A DNA stretch of 64,000 nucleotides from positions 1-64,000 of the forward strand of contig CAZMZC010000001.1 in NCBI GenBank assembly GCA_964570685.1, written 5' to 3'. This DNA comes from UBA1189 sp964570685. GTDB lineage: Bacteria > Bacteroidota > Bacteroidia > Bacteroidales > Bacteroidaceae. The position numbers were made by a program, and so were the translations under genes. Shown here piece by piece: positions 42,467-51,097 of the stretch; the stretch's first letter is position 1; every line of letters starts with the position of its first letter. The notes under the pieces were generated by a model. The model worked only from the letters and a program-made list of their open reading frames with translations. It was not told where the DNA came from and made no database searches.

Positions 42467-43828
42467 ATGAAAAAAATAGTAATTGCGCTCCTCTGCCCAC
42501 TCTTCGTAGGCTTATCTCTCACGTCATGTTTGCCCGAGGCGGAAGAGACAGAACTCACCTCGACCGTAGCGCTACTCTCATTCGGTATCAACGATTTGAA
42601 GACCCGCCATACCATCACATTAAGCAATGGGGAGGACTCTACCTACACCACGATTATGGCTGCAAGCGGCATACGCTTCACCATTGACCATCAACAAGGT
42701 GTAGTATACAATAGCGACTCCATTGCTTACGGCACCAATGTAACGCGTGTAATCACAGAAATCAGTGCTGACGGCTATGTATATTACCATAAAGATGGTG
42801 AAAGAACAGGATACAATGCCGAGGATTCCATTGATTTCACTAACCCCGTCAGATTCACCGTTGTATCATACGACGAGCGCTTCTCACGCGACTATCTCAT
42901 CAGCATCAACGTGCATAAAGTCGACGGAGAGAAAACGCATTGGGAATACCTCGAGGATGCCGATTTCGAGCCCAATCTGTATGCCGAGCAGCAAGCAATC
43001 ATCAAGGACGGACAGTTGTATGTGCTCGGTAAGAACAGTAAAGGAGAAGGTTACACCACCTCTACCGCTATCACTGACGGCAGGCATTGGAGCAAACCGG
43101 CACCTTGGACAGGCATTGAAGGCAACGCCGACTGTTCCTCGATAATTCTCCACAACGGAAGTTTCTACCTTTTGGCCGAAGGCGTACTTTACAGTTCTGA
43201 AGACGGCATTGCTTGGCAGGAGACCAATGTGGAAGGACTCACCTGCTTGCTTGGTGTGACATCAGAAAGTAGTCCTATAGCCTGGGGTCTTATAGGCGAC
43301 ACCTTTGCCTCATCGGCAGACATGAGCACATGGGAGACCAACGGCCAGAATACAGAAAGCGGTATGGACAAGCGTATAGCTGCATTCAGCCATCCTTTAC
43401 GCACCAACGGAGACATACACCGTAGCATCATCATAGGTACTGGTAGCCAAAGCACCGATACCTGTGTCCAAGTATGGAGTAAATTATCAACCGAGGAAAA
43501 GTGGACAGAGATAGTGCCTGCAGGCACCAACACGTACGGATGCCCCAACTTGGAAGGCCTCGCAGTGGTGAGGTGCCATGACCGTATGTATGCGTTTGGC
43601 GGTAAGAGTATCGGTAATCGTCAAGTTCCCATCGAGGCTTTCAGCGCTTGCTATGAGTCACGGGACAATGGTGTGACCTGGCGTGTGCGCGACGATGGCT
43701 TCACCATGCATCCCAGTTTTGCAGGTTCCACAGATACCTTCTCTGCTGTTGCTGACGACAAGCAACGGGTATGGGTGATATGGAGTACATCGGGCAAGGT
43801 GTGGCGAGCCACCTGGAGCAACAACTGA
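42467..43828 (+). CDS. DUF6242-like lipoprotein with beta-propeller-like C-terminus
   Basis: 453-aa predicted lipoprotein (lipobox LTSC near residue 21). The N-terminal ~140 residues form a beta-rich module (TVALLSFGINDLKTRHTITL, FTVVSYDERFSRDYLISINV). The remainder has kelch-like repeated segments (GQLYVLGKNSKGEG, GSFYLLAEGVLYSSEDGIAW, DRMYAFGGKSIGN, VTWRVRDDGF). The architecture resembles Bacteroidota DUF6242 proteins. No enzyme motif is seen, and binding of a glycan or protein is only a guess. ATG 42467 is preferred over 42461 because MKK is typical of these signals. Confidence 0.75.
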   Translation: MKKIVIALLCPLFVGLSLTSCLPEAEETELTSTVALLSFGINDLKTRHTITLSNGEDSTYTTIMAASGIRFTIDHQQGVVYNSDSIAYGTNVTRVITEISADGYVYYHKDGERTGYNAEDSIDFTNPVRFTVVSYDERFSRDYLISINVHKVDGEKTHWEYLEDADFEPNLYAEQQAIIKDGQLYVLGKNSKGEGYTTSTAITDGRHWSKPAPWTGIEGNADCSSIILHNGSFYLLAEGVLYSSEDGIAWQETNVEGLTCLLGVTSESSPIAWGLIGDTFASSADMSTWETNGQNTESGMDKRIAAFSHPLRTNGDIHRSIIIGTGSQSTDTCVQVWSKLSTEEKWTEIVPAGTNTYGCPNLEGLAVVRCHDRMYAFGGKSIGNRQVPIEAFSACYESRDNGVTWRVRDDGFTMHPSFAGSTDTFSAVADDKQRVWVIWSTSGKVWRATWSNN

Positions 43829-43850
43829 CACTTCACATACACACTACACG

Positions 43851-44564
43851 ATGAAACACTATACACGCCGACATATCGTCCTACAGATAGCAGCAATCCT
43901 CCTATTGCTGCCTTCGGTGTATAGAGCATCAGCACAAGAACTTGAATACAAAATGGAACTGGGGGGTATGGCAGGCGGCTGCTTCTACATGGGTGATGCC
44001 AACTACATCACTCCACTGAAGAACACAGCCATAGCAGGTGGGCTACTCGCCCGTTACAACTTCAACCCCCGTATGGTAGTCAAAGGAGACTTGGTCATAG
44101 GGCGTATACAAGGAAGCACCGAAGGTATCGCCAATCAGTTCCCCAATAACGGGCACACCACCTTTGAACGTAACGTATACGAACTAGGCGCACAATTTGA
44201 GTACAACTTCTTCGCCTACGGCACAGGAACCGGCTACAAAGACAGCCGTAAACTGGCCCCCTACATTCTCGCAGGCATAGGACTCACCTATGCTCCCAAA
44301 CCAGCCAAGCATGTATGGGCTATGAACATCCCGATTGGTATGGGCGTGAAGTATAAACTGGCTGAACGTATCAATATCGGTATAGAATGGACGGTAAGGC
44401 TCACCACCACTGACAAACTTGACGTAGCCAATAAGGATGGACTCATCCTTGACGACCCCTACGGGATAGCTGGGAAAGGGCCGAAAAACAAGGACAGCTA
44501 CTCGCTAATACTCGCATACATCAGTTACGACCTGTTCCCGAAATATAGGAAATGCAACAATTAG
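43851..44564 (+). CDS. DUF6089-like outer-membrane beta-barrel protein
   Basis: 237-aa exported protein. A signal peptide ends at ASAQ (about residue 28). The rest alternates as in an eight-stranded barrel: GGMAGGCFYMGDANY, ARYNFNPRMVVKGDLVIG, QFEYNFFAYGTG, PYILAGIGLTYAPK. These segments resemble DUF6089/porin-family proteins. It lies upstream of uppS and bamA, which fits an outer-membrane biogenesis context, but a specific function is not known. Confidence 0.8.
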   Translation: MKHYTRRHIVLQIAAILLLLPSVYRASAQELEYKMELGGMAGGCFYMGDANYITPLKNTAIAGGLLARYNFNPRMVVKGDLVIGRIQGSTEGIANQFPNNGHTTFERNVYELGAQFEYNFFAYGTGTGYKDSRKLAPYILAGIGLTYAPKPAKHVWAMNIPIGMGVKYKLAERINIGIEWTVRLTTTDKLDVANKDGLILDDPYGIAGKGPKNKDSYSLILAYISYDLFPKYRKCNN

Positions 44565-44607
44565 CTCCTATGGAGATTTCATTATTCAGAAACATACATA
44601 TCGACAT

Positions 44608-45360
44608 ATGACTTACAAAGAACAGTTAGACTACAACCGCATACCACAGCACATCGCCATCATCATGGACGGCAACGGACGTTGGGCTAAAGCCAAAGGC
44701 AAACAACGTGGCGAAGGACATATCGCCGGCGCATCGGCTCTGCACGATACAATGATGCACGCAGCCAAGCTGGGTGTGAAGTATGTAACCGTATATGCCT
44801 TCTCTACTGAGAACTGGACACGTCCCGACGAAGAGGTCAACGGTTTGATGGCCCTACTGTTCGAGAAACTTGACCTCAGCATCTTTATGGACAACGACAT
44901 ACGCTTCTGCGTAATAGGCGACACCGACCGCCTACCCGAGAAGGTACGCGAGCGTATGGACTACTGCATCAGCCAGTCGGCAGGGAACCAGCGCGGCACG
45001 CTCACCGTGGCTCTCAGCTACTCATCGAAATGGGAGCTCACCCGAGCAGCCAAACTTATAGCCGAACAGGTGAAGGAGGGCAAGCTTGCTGCTGACGAGA
45101 TTACCGACAAGACGATAGACGAAGCACTGTGCACCTCGTTCATGCCCGACCCCGACCTGCTGATACGCACCGGTGGCGAAACCCGTCTAAGCAATTATTT
45201 ACTGTGGCAGTGTGCATATACCGAACTGTATTTTTGTGACACCTACTGGCCCGACTTCGACGAAGAGGAACTGTGCAAAGCCATATACACTTTTCAGCAG
45301 AGAGAGAGAAGATTCGGAAAAACGAGTGAACAAATCGCCGAAGAGAACAATAATAAATAA
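44608..45360 (+). CDS. uppS: Undecaprenyl diphosphate synthase
   Basis: 250-aa cis-prenyltransferase producing undecaprenyl diphosphate, the carrier for peptidoglycan and surface polysaccharides. The first conserved region is IMDGNGRWAKAKG with catalytic Asp21. Later conserved segments are AFSTENWTRP and the C-terminal DPDLLIRTGGETRLSNYLLWQ. It is 4 bp from bamA, linking lipid-carrier supply with outer-membrane assembly in one operon. Confidence 0.98.
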   Translation: MTYKEQLDYNRIPQHIAIIMDGNGRWAKAKGKQRGEGHIAGASALHDTMMHAAKLGVKYVTVYAFSTENWTRPDEEVNGLMALLFEKLDLSIFMDNDIRFCVIGDTDRLPEKVRERMDYCISQSAGNQRGTLTVALSYSSKWELTRAAKLIAEQVKEGKLAADEITDKTIDEALCTSFMPDPDLLIRTGGETRLSNYLLWQCAYTELYFCDTYWPDFDEEELCKAIYTFQQRERRFGKTSEQIAEENNNK

Positions 45361-45364
45361 AGGA

Positions 45365-48004
45365 ATGAAAAAGAACTTAAGCATCTTCAAATATATAGGT
45401 CTGGTAGGCTTGCTCCTCGCCATGTCGTTCAGCGAAGCCCTTGCCCAATACACGGAGACCGATACTATCAATAAACCAGCTGTGCTCTACTCGGCTCCCC
45501 GAAAGTACGAGATAGCCGACATCACCGTGAGTGGTATCGACAACTACGAAGACTACGTGCTCATCGGACTCTCCGGACTCTCGGTAGGGCAAGTCATCAC
45601 CATCCCAGGCGAAGAGATCACCGCAGCTGTCAAACGCTACTGGAAGCATGGCCTCTTCTCCGATGTGAGTATCACCGTAGAAAAAACCGTAGGGAATCAG
45701 GCTTATCTGAATATAGCACTCACACAGCGCCCCCGCTTGTCGCAGCTCAACTTCAACGGAGTGAAAAAAGCGGAGCGTGAAGATTTGGAAGCCAAGCTTA
45801 ACTTCAAACAAGGCAACCAGATAACTCCCAACATGATAGACCGTGCAAAAATCGTCATCAAACGCTACTTCGACGACAAAGGCTTCAAGAATGCCGAGGT
45901 CAATATCATGCAACGTGACGACATTGCTGAGCAAAACCACCTTATCCTGGACATCAACATTGATAAGAAGGAGAAAATCAAGGTCAACAAGATATATATC
46001 ACTGGCAACAATGCACTTGACGAGAAGCAACTCAAGTGGGCAATGAAGAAGACCAATGAAAAGGGCAACTGGCGTCACCTCTTCCGTCCGAAGAAGTTCA
46101 TTGAAAACCTCTATGAAGAGGACAAGCAGTTGCTTATCAGCAAATATAACGAACACGGATATCGCGATGCCCACATCGTGGTAGACTCCATCGTAACCTT
46201 CGACGACAAGACTGTCGACGTATACATCCAAGTGGAGGAAGGCGACCAGTACCATATACGCAATATCAATTGGGTGGGTAACACGGTGTACGACTCGCAA
46301 GGACTCTCCGAGGTGCTACGTATGAAACCAGGAGACGTATACAACCAAAAGTTGCTGAGCGAGCGTATCAATATGGACGACGATGCTATTGGCAACCTAT
46401 ATTATAATAATGGATACGTATTCGCGCGTGTAGAGCCTGTAGAGGTGAACGTCACAGCCGACTCCGTAGACCTTGAGATGCGTGTGCTCGAAGGCCCGCA
46501 AGCCACTATCAATCGTGTGCGCATCGCTGGTAACGACCGCCTATACGAGAATGTGGTACGCCGTGAACTGATGACCAAGCCTGGCGACCTCTTCAGCAAA
46601 GACGCCCTTATGCGTTCGGCCCGCGAGATACAGCAGATGGGGCACTTCAATCCCGAAGCTATTGTCCCCGACGTGCAACCCGACCTTGCCAACGGTACCG
46701 TAGACATCAATTGGATGCTGGAATCAAAGAACAATGACCAAGTGGAATTTTCGCTCGGATACGGACAGACAGGTGTGATTGGTAAGATTGCCCTGAAGTT
46801 TACCAACTTCTCCATGTACAACCTCTTCCACAAGTCTGACAACTACCGCGCCTTCATTCCGCAAGGCGACGGTCAGACCTTCACTATCAGTGGTCAGACC
46901 AACGGTAGCTACTACCAGTCATACAACATCTCGTTCTTCGACCCCTGGTTTGGAGGGAAGCGCCCCAACTCACTCTCTGTGAACGCATTCTACGCATTGC
47001 AAACAGGTATCAATAACAACTACTACAACACAGCCTACATGAACAACTATTACAATTATATGTATGGCTATGGCAACTACAATAGCTACTACAATAATTA
47101 TGAGTCGTACTACGACCCCGACAAGTACCTCCGCATGTATGGCCTCTCCGTCGGTTGGGGTAAGCGTCTGCACTGGCCCGATGACTATTTCACCCTCTAC
47201 GGCGAACTTACCTATCAGCGCTACGACCTCAACAACTGGGAGTACTTCATCATCGCCAACGGCAACTGCAACAACATAAACCTCTCACTTAACCTCGGCC
47301 GCAGTTCGATAGACAACCCCATATTCCCGCGCCAAGGTTCTGAAATCAGCTTCAATGTATCGGCTACCCCACCCTTCTCACTCTTCGATGGTATTGACTA
47401 TAAGGCATTGAGCGAGGTGAAGGCTACTGATGCCAACTACAGTGCCAGTCTGCGCAAGCGCTACAACTGGATTGAGTACCATAAGTGGAAGTTCAAAAGC
47501 AAGTTCTACACCGCCCTCACCGGTGGTCAGAAGTGCCTTGTGCTGATGGCGCGTGCCGATTTCGGTCTCCTCGGCCATTATAATAAGTACAAGAAGTCGC
47601 CCTTCGAGACCTTCTACGTAGGTGGTGACGGTATGAGCGGCTACTCATACAACTACTATACCGACATGATTGCACTGCGCGGTTACGACAACGGTGCACT
47701 GACGCCTTACGGCAGCGAAGGCTATGCCTACTCACGCTTCACCATGGAGTTGCGCTACCCGCTCATGTTCGAGAACTCCACACAAATCTATGCCCTTGCC
47801 TTCCTCGAAGGCGGTAATGCATGGACCGACGTCAGGAAGTTCAACCCCTTCGACATGAAGCGCTCGGCTGGTGTAGGTGTACGTATCTACCTCCCGATGA
47901 TTGGCCTCATGGGTATCGACTGGGCTTACGGCTTAGACAAGATCAACAGCTCTACAGCCTCCAGCGGTAGCCAGTTCCACTTCATCCTCGGACAAGAATT
48001 CTAA
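45365..48004 (+). CDS. bamA: Outer-membrane assembly factor BamA
   Basis: 879-aa Omp85 protein. A signal peptide (to about residue 28, ALAQ) precedes five POTRA domains (about 45-430) and the C-terminal 16-stranded barrel, ending in FHFILGQEF with a terminal Phe. It folds and inserts outer-membrane proteins. ATG 45365 was chosen because the longer frame back to 45212 lies inside uppS. An Asn/Tyr-rich segment at about residues 550-590 is likely a long extracellular loop. Three Skp-type chaperone genes follow. Confidence 0.97.
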   Translation: MKKNLSIFKYIGLVGLLLAMSFSEALAQYTETDTINKPAVLYSAPRKYEIADITVSGIDNYEDYVLIGLSGLSVGQVITIPGEEITAAVKRYWKHGLFSDVSITVEKTVGNQAYLNIALTQRPRLSQLNFNGVKKAEREDLEAKLNFKQGNQITPNMIDRAKIVIKRYFDDKGFKNAEVNIMQRDDIAEQNHLILDINIDKKEKIKVNKIYITGNNALDEKQLKWAMKKTNEKGNWRHLFRPKKFIENLYEEDKQLLISKYNEHGYRDAHIVVDSIVTFDDKTVDVYIQVEEGDQYHIRNINWVGNTVYDSQGLSEVLRMKPGDVYNQKLLSERINMDDDAIGNLYYNNGYVFARVEPVEVNVTADSVDLEMRVLEGPQATINRVRIAGNDRLYENVVRRELMTKPGDLFSKDALMRSAREIQQMGHFNPEAIVPDVQPDLANGTVDINWMLESKNNDQVEFSLGYGQTGVIGKIALKFTNFSMYNLFHKSDNYRAFIPQGDGQTFTISGQTNGSYYQSYNISFFDPWFGGKRPNSLSVNAFYALQTGINNNYYNTAYMNNYYNYMYGYGNYNSYYNNYESYYDPDKYLRMYGLSVGWGKRLHWPDDYFTLYGELTYQRYDLNNWEYFIIANGNCNNINLSLNLGRSSIDNPIFPRQGSEISFNVSATPPFSLFDGIDYKALSEVKATDANYSASLRKRYNWIEYHKWKFKSKFYTALTGGQKCLVLMARADFGLLGHYNKYKKSPFETFYVGGDGMSGYSYNYYTDMIALRGYDNGALTPYGSEGYAYSRFTMELRYPLMFENSTQIYALAFLEGGNAWTDVRKFNPFDMKRSAGVGVRIYLPMIGLMGIDWAYGLDKINSSTASSGSQFHFILGQEF

Positions 48005-48042
48005 CAATTGAAAATAAAAGTTAAAAGGAAAATCCCTAAGTT

Positions 48043-48558
48043 ATGAGAAAGAATCTATTGATAACAGTCCTTTTCTGTCTCGTCGGCCTTACAGCCAACG
48101 CACAGAAGTTTGCTTTGATTGATATGGAGTATATCCTCAAGAATATCCCAGCCTATGAACGTGCCAACGAACAACTCAACCAGATTTCCAAGAAATGGCA
48201 GAGCGAGGTAGAGGCTATCGCCCTCGAAGCACAGACCCTCTACAAGAACTACCAAAGTGAAGCCGTATTCCTTTCCGAAGAGCAGAAGACCAAGAAGGAA
48301 GAGGAGATTGTAGGCAAGGAGAAGGAGGCCCAGGAGTTAAAGCGTAAGTACTTCGGTCCCGAAGGTGAGCTATACAAAAAGCGCGAAAGCCTCATGGCAC
48401 CCATTCAGGACGAAATATACACCGCCGTGAAGGAGATATCCGACACGAAAGGCTATACCGTAGTCATCGACCGCGCTTCAGCAGCCAGCATCATCTATGC
48501 CTCGCCCAAGATTGACATCAGCAACGAAGTATTGGTAAAGTTAGGTTATTCAAATTAA
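48043..48558 (+). CDS. OmpH/Skp periplasmic chaperone 1
   Basis: 171-aa exported chaperone. A signal peptide ends at ANAQ (about residue 21), followed by KFALIDMEYILKNIPAYERA, a long charged coiled coil (about residues 40-120) and a closing beta strand (YTVVIDRASAASIIYASP). Skp trimers hold unfolded outer-membrane proteins for BamA. It lies 38 bp after bamA and is the first of three paralogues. Confidence 0.95.
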   Translation: MRKNLLITVLFCLVGLTANAQKFALIDMEYILKNIPAYERANEQLNQISKKWQSEVEAIALEAQTLYKNYQSEAVFLSEEQKTKKEEEIVGKEKEAQELKRKYFGPEGELYKKRESLMAPIQDEIYTAVKEISDTKGYTVVIDRASAASIIYASPKIDISNEVLVKLGYSN

Positions 48559-48564
48559 ATACAT

Positions 48565-48572
48565 TACCTTTG
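48565..48572 (+). promoter_or_regulatory. -7 element before the second skp
   Basis: TACCTTTG matches TAnnTTTG in the 110-bp gap between the first and second skp genes. A clear -33 is missing. It suggests separate expression of the second and third paralogues. Confidence 0.45.
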
Positions 48573-48668
48573 CATCTTGGAATCAGCCGTTAACCCTACT
48601 TTAGTAGACCTTAATGAGTCTTAGAAAACAGAAACAATAGCAATATAAACTAAAAAACTAAAGACACT

Positions 48669-49169
48669 ATGAACAAGAAACTCATTGCCATCCTCTTTTT
48701 GATGGCTCCCCTTGCACTTTTTGCACAGAAGTTTGGTCACCTGAACTCAGCCGACATTATTCAGGTTATGCCCGAGTACACAGCAGCTCAAGCCGAGCTC
48801 CAGAACCTTGAGAAGCAAATTACAAACGAGCTTCAGATGATGGAATCAGAACTCGCCAAGAAGAGCGAAGCCTACGAAAAAGAGAAAGCCACACTCCCCG
48901 CCAACATCCAGCAACGTCGCGAGTCTGAGCTGCAGGACCTTTATACACGCATGCAGCAGTATTACCAAAGTTCACAGCAACAGTTGCAGCAGGCTTCACA
49001 AGAGAAGATGACAGCTCTCACCGAGAAGATTACCAAGGCCATCAAGGAGGTAGGTGTAGCCGGCGGTTTCCTCTACATCTTCGACACAGCCAGCGGCATC
49101 CCCTACATCAGCGAGACACTCAGCACCGATGTTACCGCTCAGGTAAAGGCAAAGCTGGGAATTAAGTAA
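48669..49169 (+). CDS. OmpH/Skp periplasmic chaperone 2
   Basis: 166-aa paralogue with a signal peptide ending at LFAQ, the family start KFGHLNSADIIQVMPEY, and a Gln-rich coiled coil (YYQSSQQQLQQASQEKM). The final strand FLYIFDTASGIPYIS is present. It is probably driven from the promoter element at 48565. Divergence from its neighbours suggests old duplication rather than recent amplification. Confidence 0.95.
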   Translation: MNKKLIAILFLMAPLALFAQKFGHLNSADIIQVMPEYTAAQAELQNLEKQITNELQMMESELAKKSEAYEKEKATLPANIQQRRESELQDLYTRMQQYYQSSQQQLQQASQEKMTALTEKITKAIKEVGVAGGFLYIFDTASGIPYISETLSTDVTAQVKAKLGIK

Positions 49170-49195
49170 TATACTTTGCAACTATCAACGGCTAT

Positions 49196-49232
49196 CATTC
49201 TGAGCAGGGGCTATGAGGCCTTGCTCAGAATG
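49196..49232 (+). other. Perfect 11-bp hairpin in the leader of the third skp
   Basis: CATTCTGAGCA (49196-49206) is the exact reverse complement of TGCTCAGAATG (49222-49232), with a 15-nt loop. It ends 18 nt before ATG 49251. No T-run follows, so it may attenuate, stabilise or regulate translation rather than terminate. Confidence 0.6.
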
Positions 49233-49250
49233 ATTAATATTATCCTTAAT

Positions 49251-49754
49251 ATGAAAAGAAACCTACTTATCCTCTTGGGCCTTGTGGCACTCACCGCCAC
49301 TGCCCAATCGAAATTTGGCTATGTCAGCTATAGAGAAATAGTCAAGGCATTGCCTGAATACACTATCGTAATCACCCATCTCGACGAGCTACAGGCCAAG
49401 TACGAGGCCGAAATAGCCCGTTCGGAACGTGAGTTCAACCAAAAATACTCTGACTTCATCGAAGAGCAAGCTGGCTTCCCCGAAAATATCCGGATAAAGC
49501 GCCACAAGGAACTACAGGAATTGATGGAGAAATCCATCGAATTCAAAGATGAGGTGAACCGTACCATGCGCGAGGCCCGCCGCGAAATGATGAAGCCCCT
49601 CTACGAGAAAGTAGACGAAGCCACAATGAAGATTTGTATCGACGAAGGTTACGACTACATTCTCAACACTGACGACCGCGCCTACATCGCCATCAACCCC
49701 AATAACGGCAAAAACATTACAGCGCAACTAAAAAAGGTTCTGAACGTGGAATAA
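49251..49754 (+). CDS. OmpH/Skp periplasmic chaperone 3
   Basis: 167-aa paralogue: signal peptide ending at TATAQ, then KFGYVSYREIVKALPEYTIV, a charged coiled coil and a final strand (YDYILNTDDRAYIAINP). ATG 49251 was chosen because the signal peptide starts there; the upstream extension to 49176 would encode the hairpin region. A strong bidirectional terminator follows. Confidence 0.94.
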   Translation: MKRNLLILLGLVALTATAQSKFGYVSYREIVKALPEYTIVITHLDELQAKYEAEIARSEREFNQKYSDFIEEQAGFPENIRIKRHKELQELMEKSIEFKDEVNRTMREARREMMKPLYEKVDEATMKICIDEGYDYILNTDDRAYIAINPNNGKNITAQLKKVLNVE

Positions 49755-49783
49755 CATTAAGCACAAGTACAACCTTGTACCCC

Positions 49784-49830
49784 AAAAAGTACATGCATGC
49801 ACCACACGCGGTACATGCATGTACTTTTTT
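49784..49830. terminator. Bidirectional terminator between skp3 and tgt
   Basis: AAAAAGTACATGCATG (49784-49799) pairs with CATGCATGTACTTTTT (49814-49829). The A-run and T-run on the two sides let it act in both directions, ending the converging skp and tgt transcripts. Confidence 0.9.
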
Positions 49831-49848
49831 AATTAAAGCAACGATACC

Positions 49849-50982
49849 TTACAGCCTCGTTGCTAAGCGCTTTACCATTGTGGGCCTCCAAGTAGAGAAG
49901 TCGCCAGCAATAATGTGTTTACGGGCTTCGCCTACCAGCCAAAGGTAGAAGGCAAGGTTGTGGATGGAGGCAATCTGCATGGCCAGCAGCTCCTGAGCGT
50001 GGAAGAGGTGACGCAGGTAGGCCTTGGTGTAGAGGGTATCGACGATGGAGGCACCGTCGGCTTCGATGGGCGAGAAGTCCATCTCCCATTTCTTATTCTT
50101 CATGTTGATGATGCCGTCCTTGGTGAAGAGCATGCCATTGCGACCATTTCGCGTAGGCATCACGCAGTCAAACATGTCCACACCACGTTCAATGCCTTCG
50201 AGGATATTCATTGGAGTACCTACCCCCATCAAATAGCGGGGCTTGTCGGTAGGCAGTATTTCATTGACGACCTCTATCATCTCGTACATTTTCTCGGTAG
50301 GTTCGCCTACGGCAAGTCCACCGATGGCATTACCCTCGGCACCTTTCGATGCAATGAACTCGGCCGAGCGGCGGCGCAGGTCGGGGTATACGCAGCCCTG
50401 CACGATAGGGAAGAGCGCCTGATGGTAGCCATACTTGGGTTCCGTCTCGTTGAAGCGTGTGAGGCAGCGGTCGAGCCAGCGATGGGTCAGTTCCATTGAT
50501 TTCTTGGCATAGCCGTACTCGGCATCGCCTGGCGTACATTCATCGAACGCCATCATGATGTCGGCACCGATGGTGCGCTCGATATCCATCACGCGCTCGG
50601 GAGTGAACAGATGCTTGGAGCCGTCAATGTGGGAGCGGAACTCCACACCCTCCTCCCGCATCTTGCGGATGCCCGAGAGGGAGAACACCTGGAACCCACC
50701 ACTGTCGGTGAGCATGGGGCGATCGAAGCCATTAAAGCGGTGCAAGCCGCCTGCCTTCTCTATCACCTCTAAGCCGGGGCGCAAATACAGATGATACGTG
50801 TTGCCCAAGATAATCTGCGCCTTGATATCCTCCTTCAGTTCGGTAAGGTGCACGCCCTTGACGCTACCCAGCGTACCTACGGGCATGAATATCGGGGTCT
50901 CTATCTGTCCGTGGTCGGTCGTAATGAGTCCGGCACGGGCATTACTCTTGGGGTCGGTATGTTGGAGTTGAAATGTCAGCAT
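49849..50982 (-). CDS. tgt: Queuine tRNA-ribosyltransferase, zinc-site variant
   Basis: 377-aa TIM-barrel enzyme exchanging guanine 34 for the queuosine precursor in tRNA-Asp, Asn, His and Tyr. Catalytic residues are kept: Asp93 in LTDSGGFQVFSLSG and the nucleophile Asp272 in DCVMPTRNGRNG. The zinc-binding stretch C-x-C-x2-C of the E. coli enzyme is replaced at residues 310-317 by GASIVDTL with no cysteine, while the following KAYLRHL is conserved. I recall this as common in Bacteroidota. It lies upstream in the window from lon, same strand. Confidence 0.96.
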   Translation of the reverse strand: MLTFQLQHTDPKSNARAGLITTDHGQIETPIFMPVGTLGSVKGVHLTELKEDIKAQIILGNTYHLYLRPGLEVIEKAGGLHRFNGFDRPMLTDSGGFQVFSLSGIRKMREEGVEFRSHIDGSKHLFTPERVMDIERTIGADIMMAFDECTPGDAEYGYAKKSMELTHRWLDRCLTRFNETEPKYGYHQALFPIVQGCVYPDLRRRSAEFIASKGAEGNAIGGLAVGEPTEKMYEMIEVVNEILPTDKPRYLMGVGTPMNILEGIERGVDMFDCVMPTRNGRNGMLFTKDGIINMKNKKWEMDFSPIEADGASIVDTLYTKAYLRHLFHAQELLAMQIASIHNLAFYLWLVGEARKHIIAGDFSTWRPTMVKRLATRL

Positions 50983-51000
50983 CTCTGTCTTTTTTTAGTT

Positions 51001-51076
51001 CACGGATGACGCGGATTTTCGCAGATTCCCACAGATTCATTATCCGTGCCTATCTGCGTGCTCCGTGTGCTCCGTG
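51001..51076. repeat. Inverted repeat between lon and tgt
   Basis: CGCAGAT (51020-51026) pairs with ATCTGCG (51052-51058), and CACGGA (51001-51006) with TCCGTG (51062-51067 or 51071-51076). The words CACGGA and ATCTGCG recur with variation. It looks like a small dispersed intergenic element. Confidence 0.55.
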
Positions 51077-51097
51077 AGTAGTTATCGTCTTCGTCTT

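Noticed and set aside
45212..45364. Upstream extension of bamA
   Set aside because: It would lie inside uppS and place the signal peptide internally; ATG 45365 gives a normal signal peptide.
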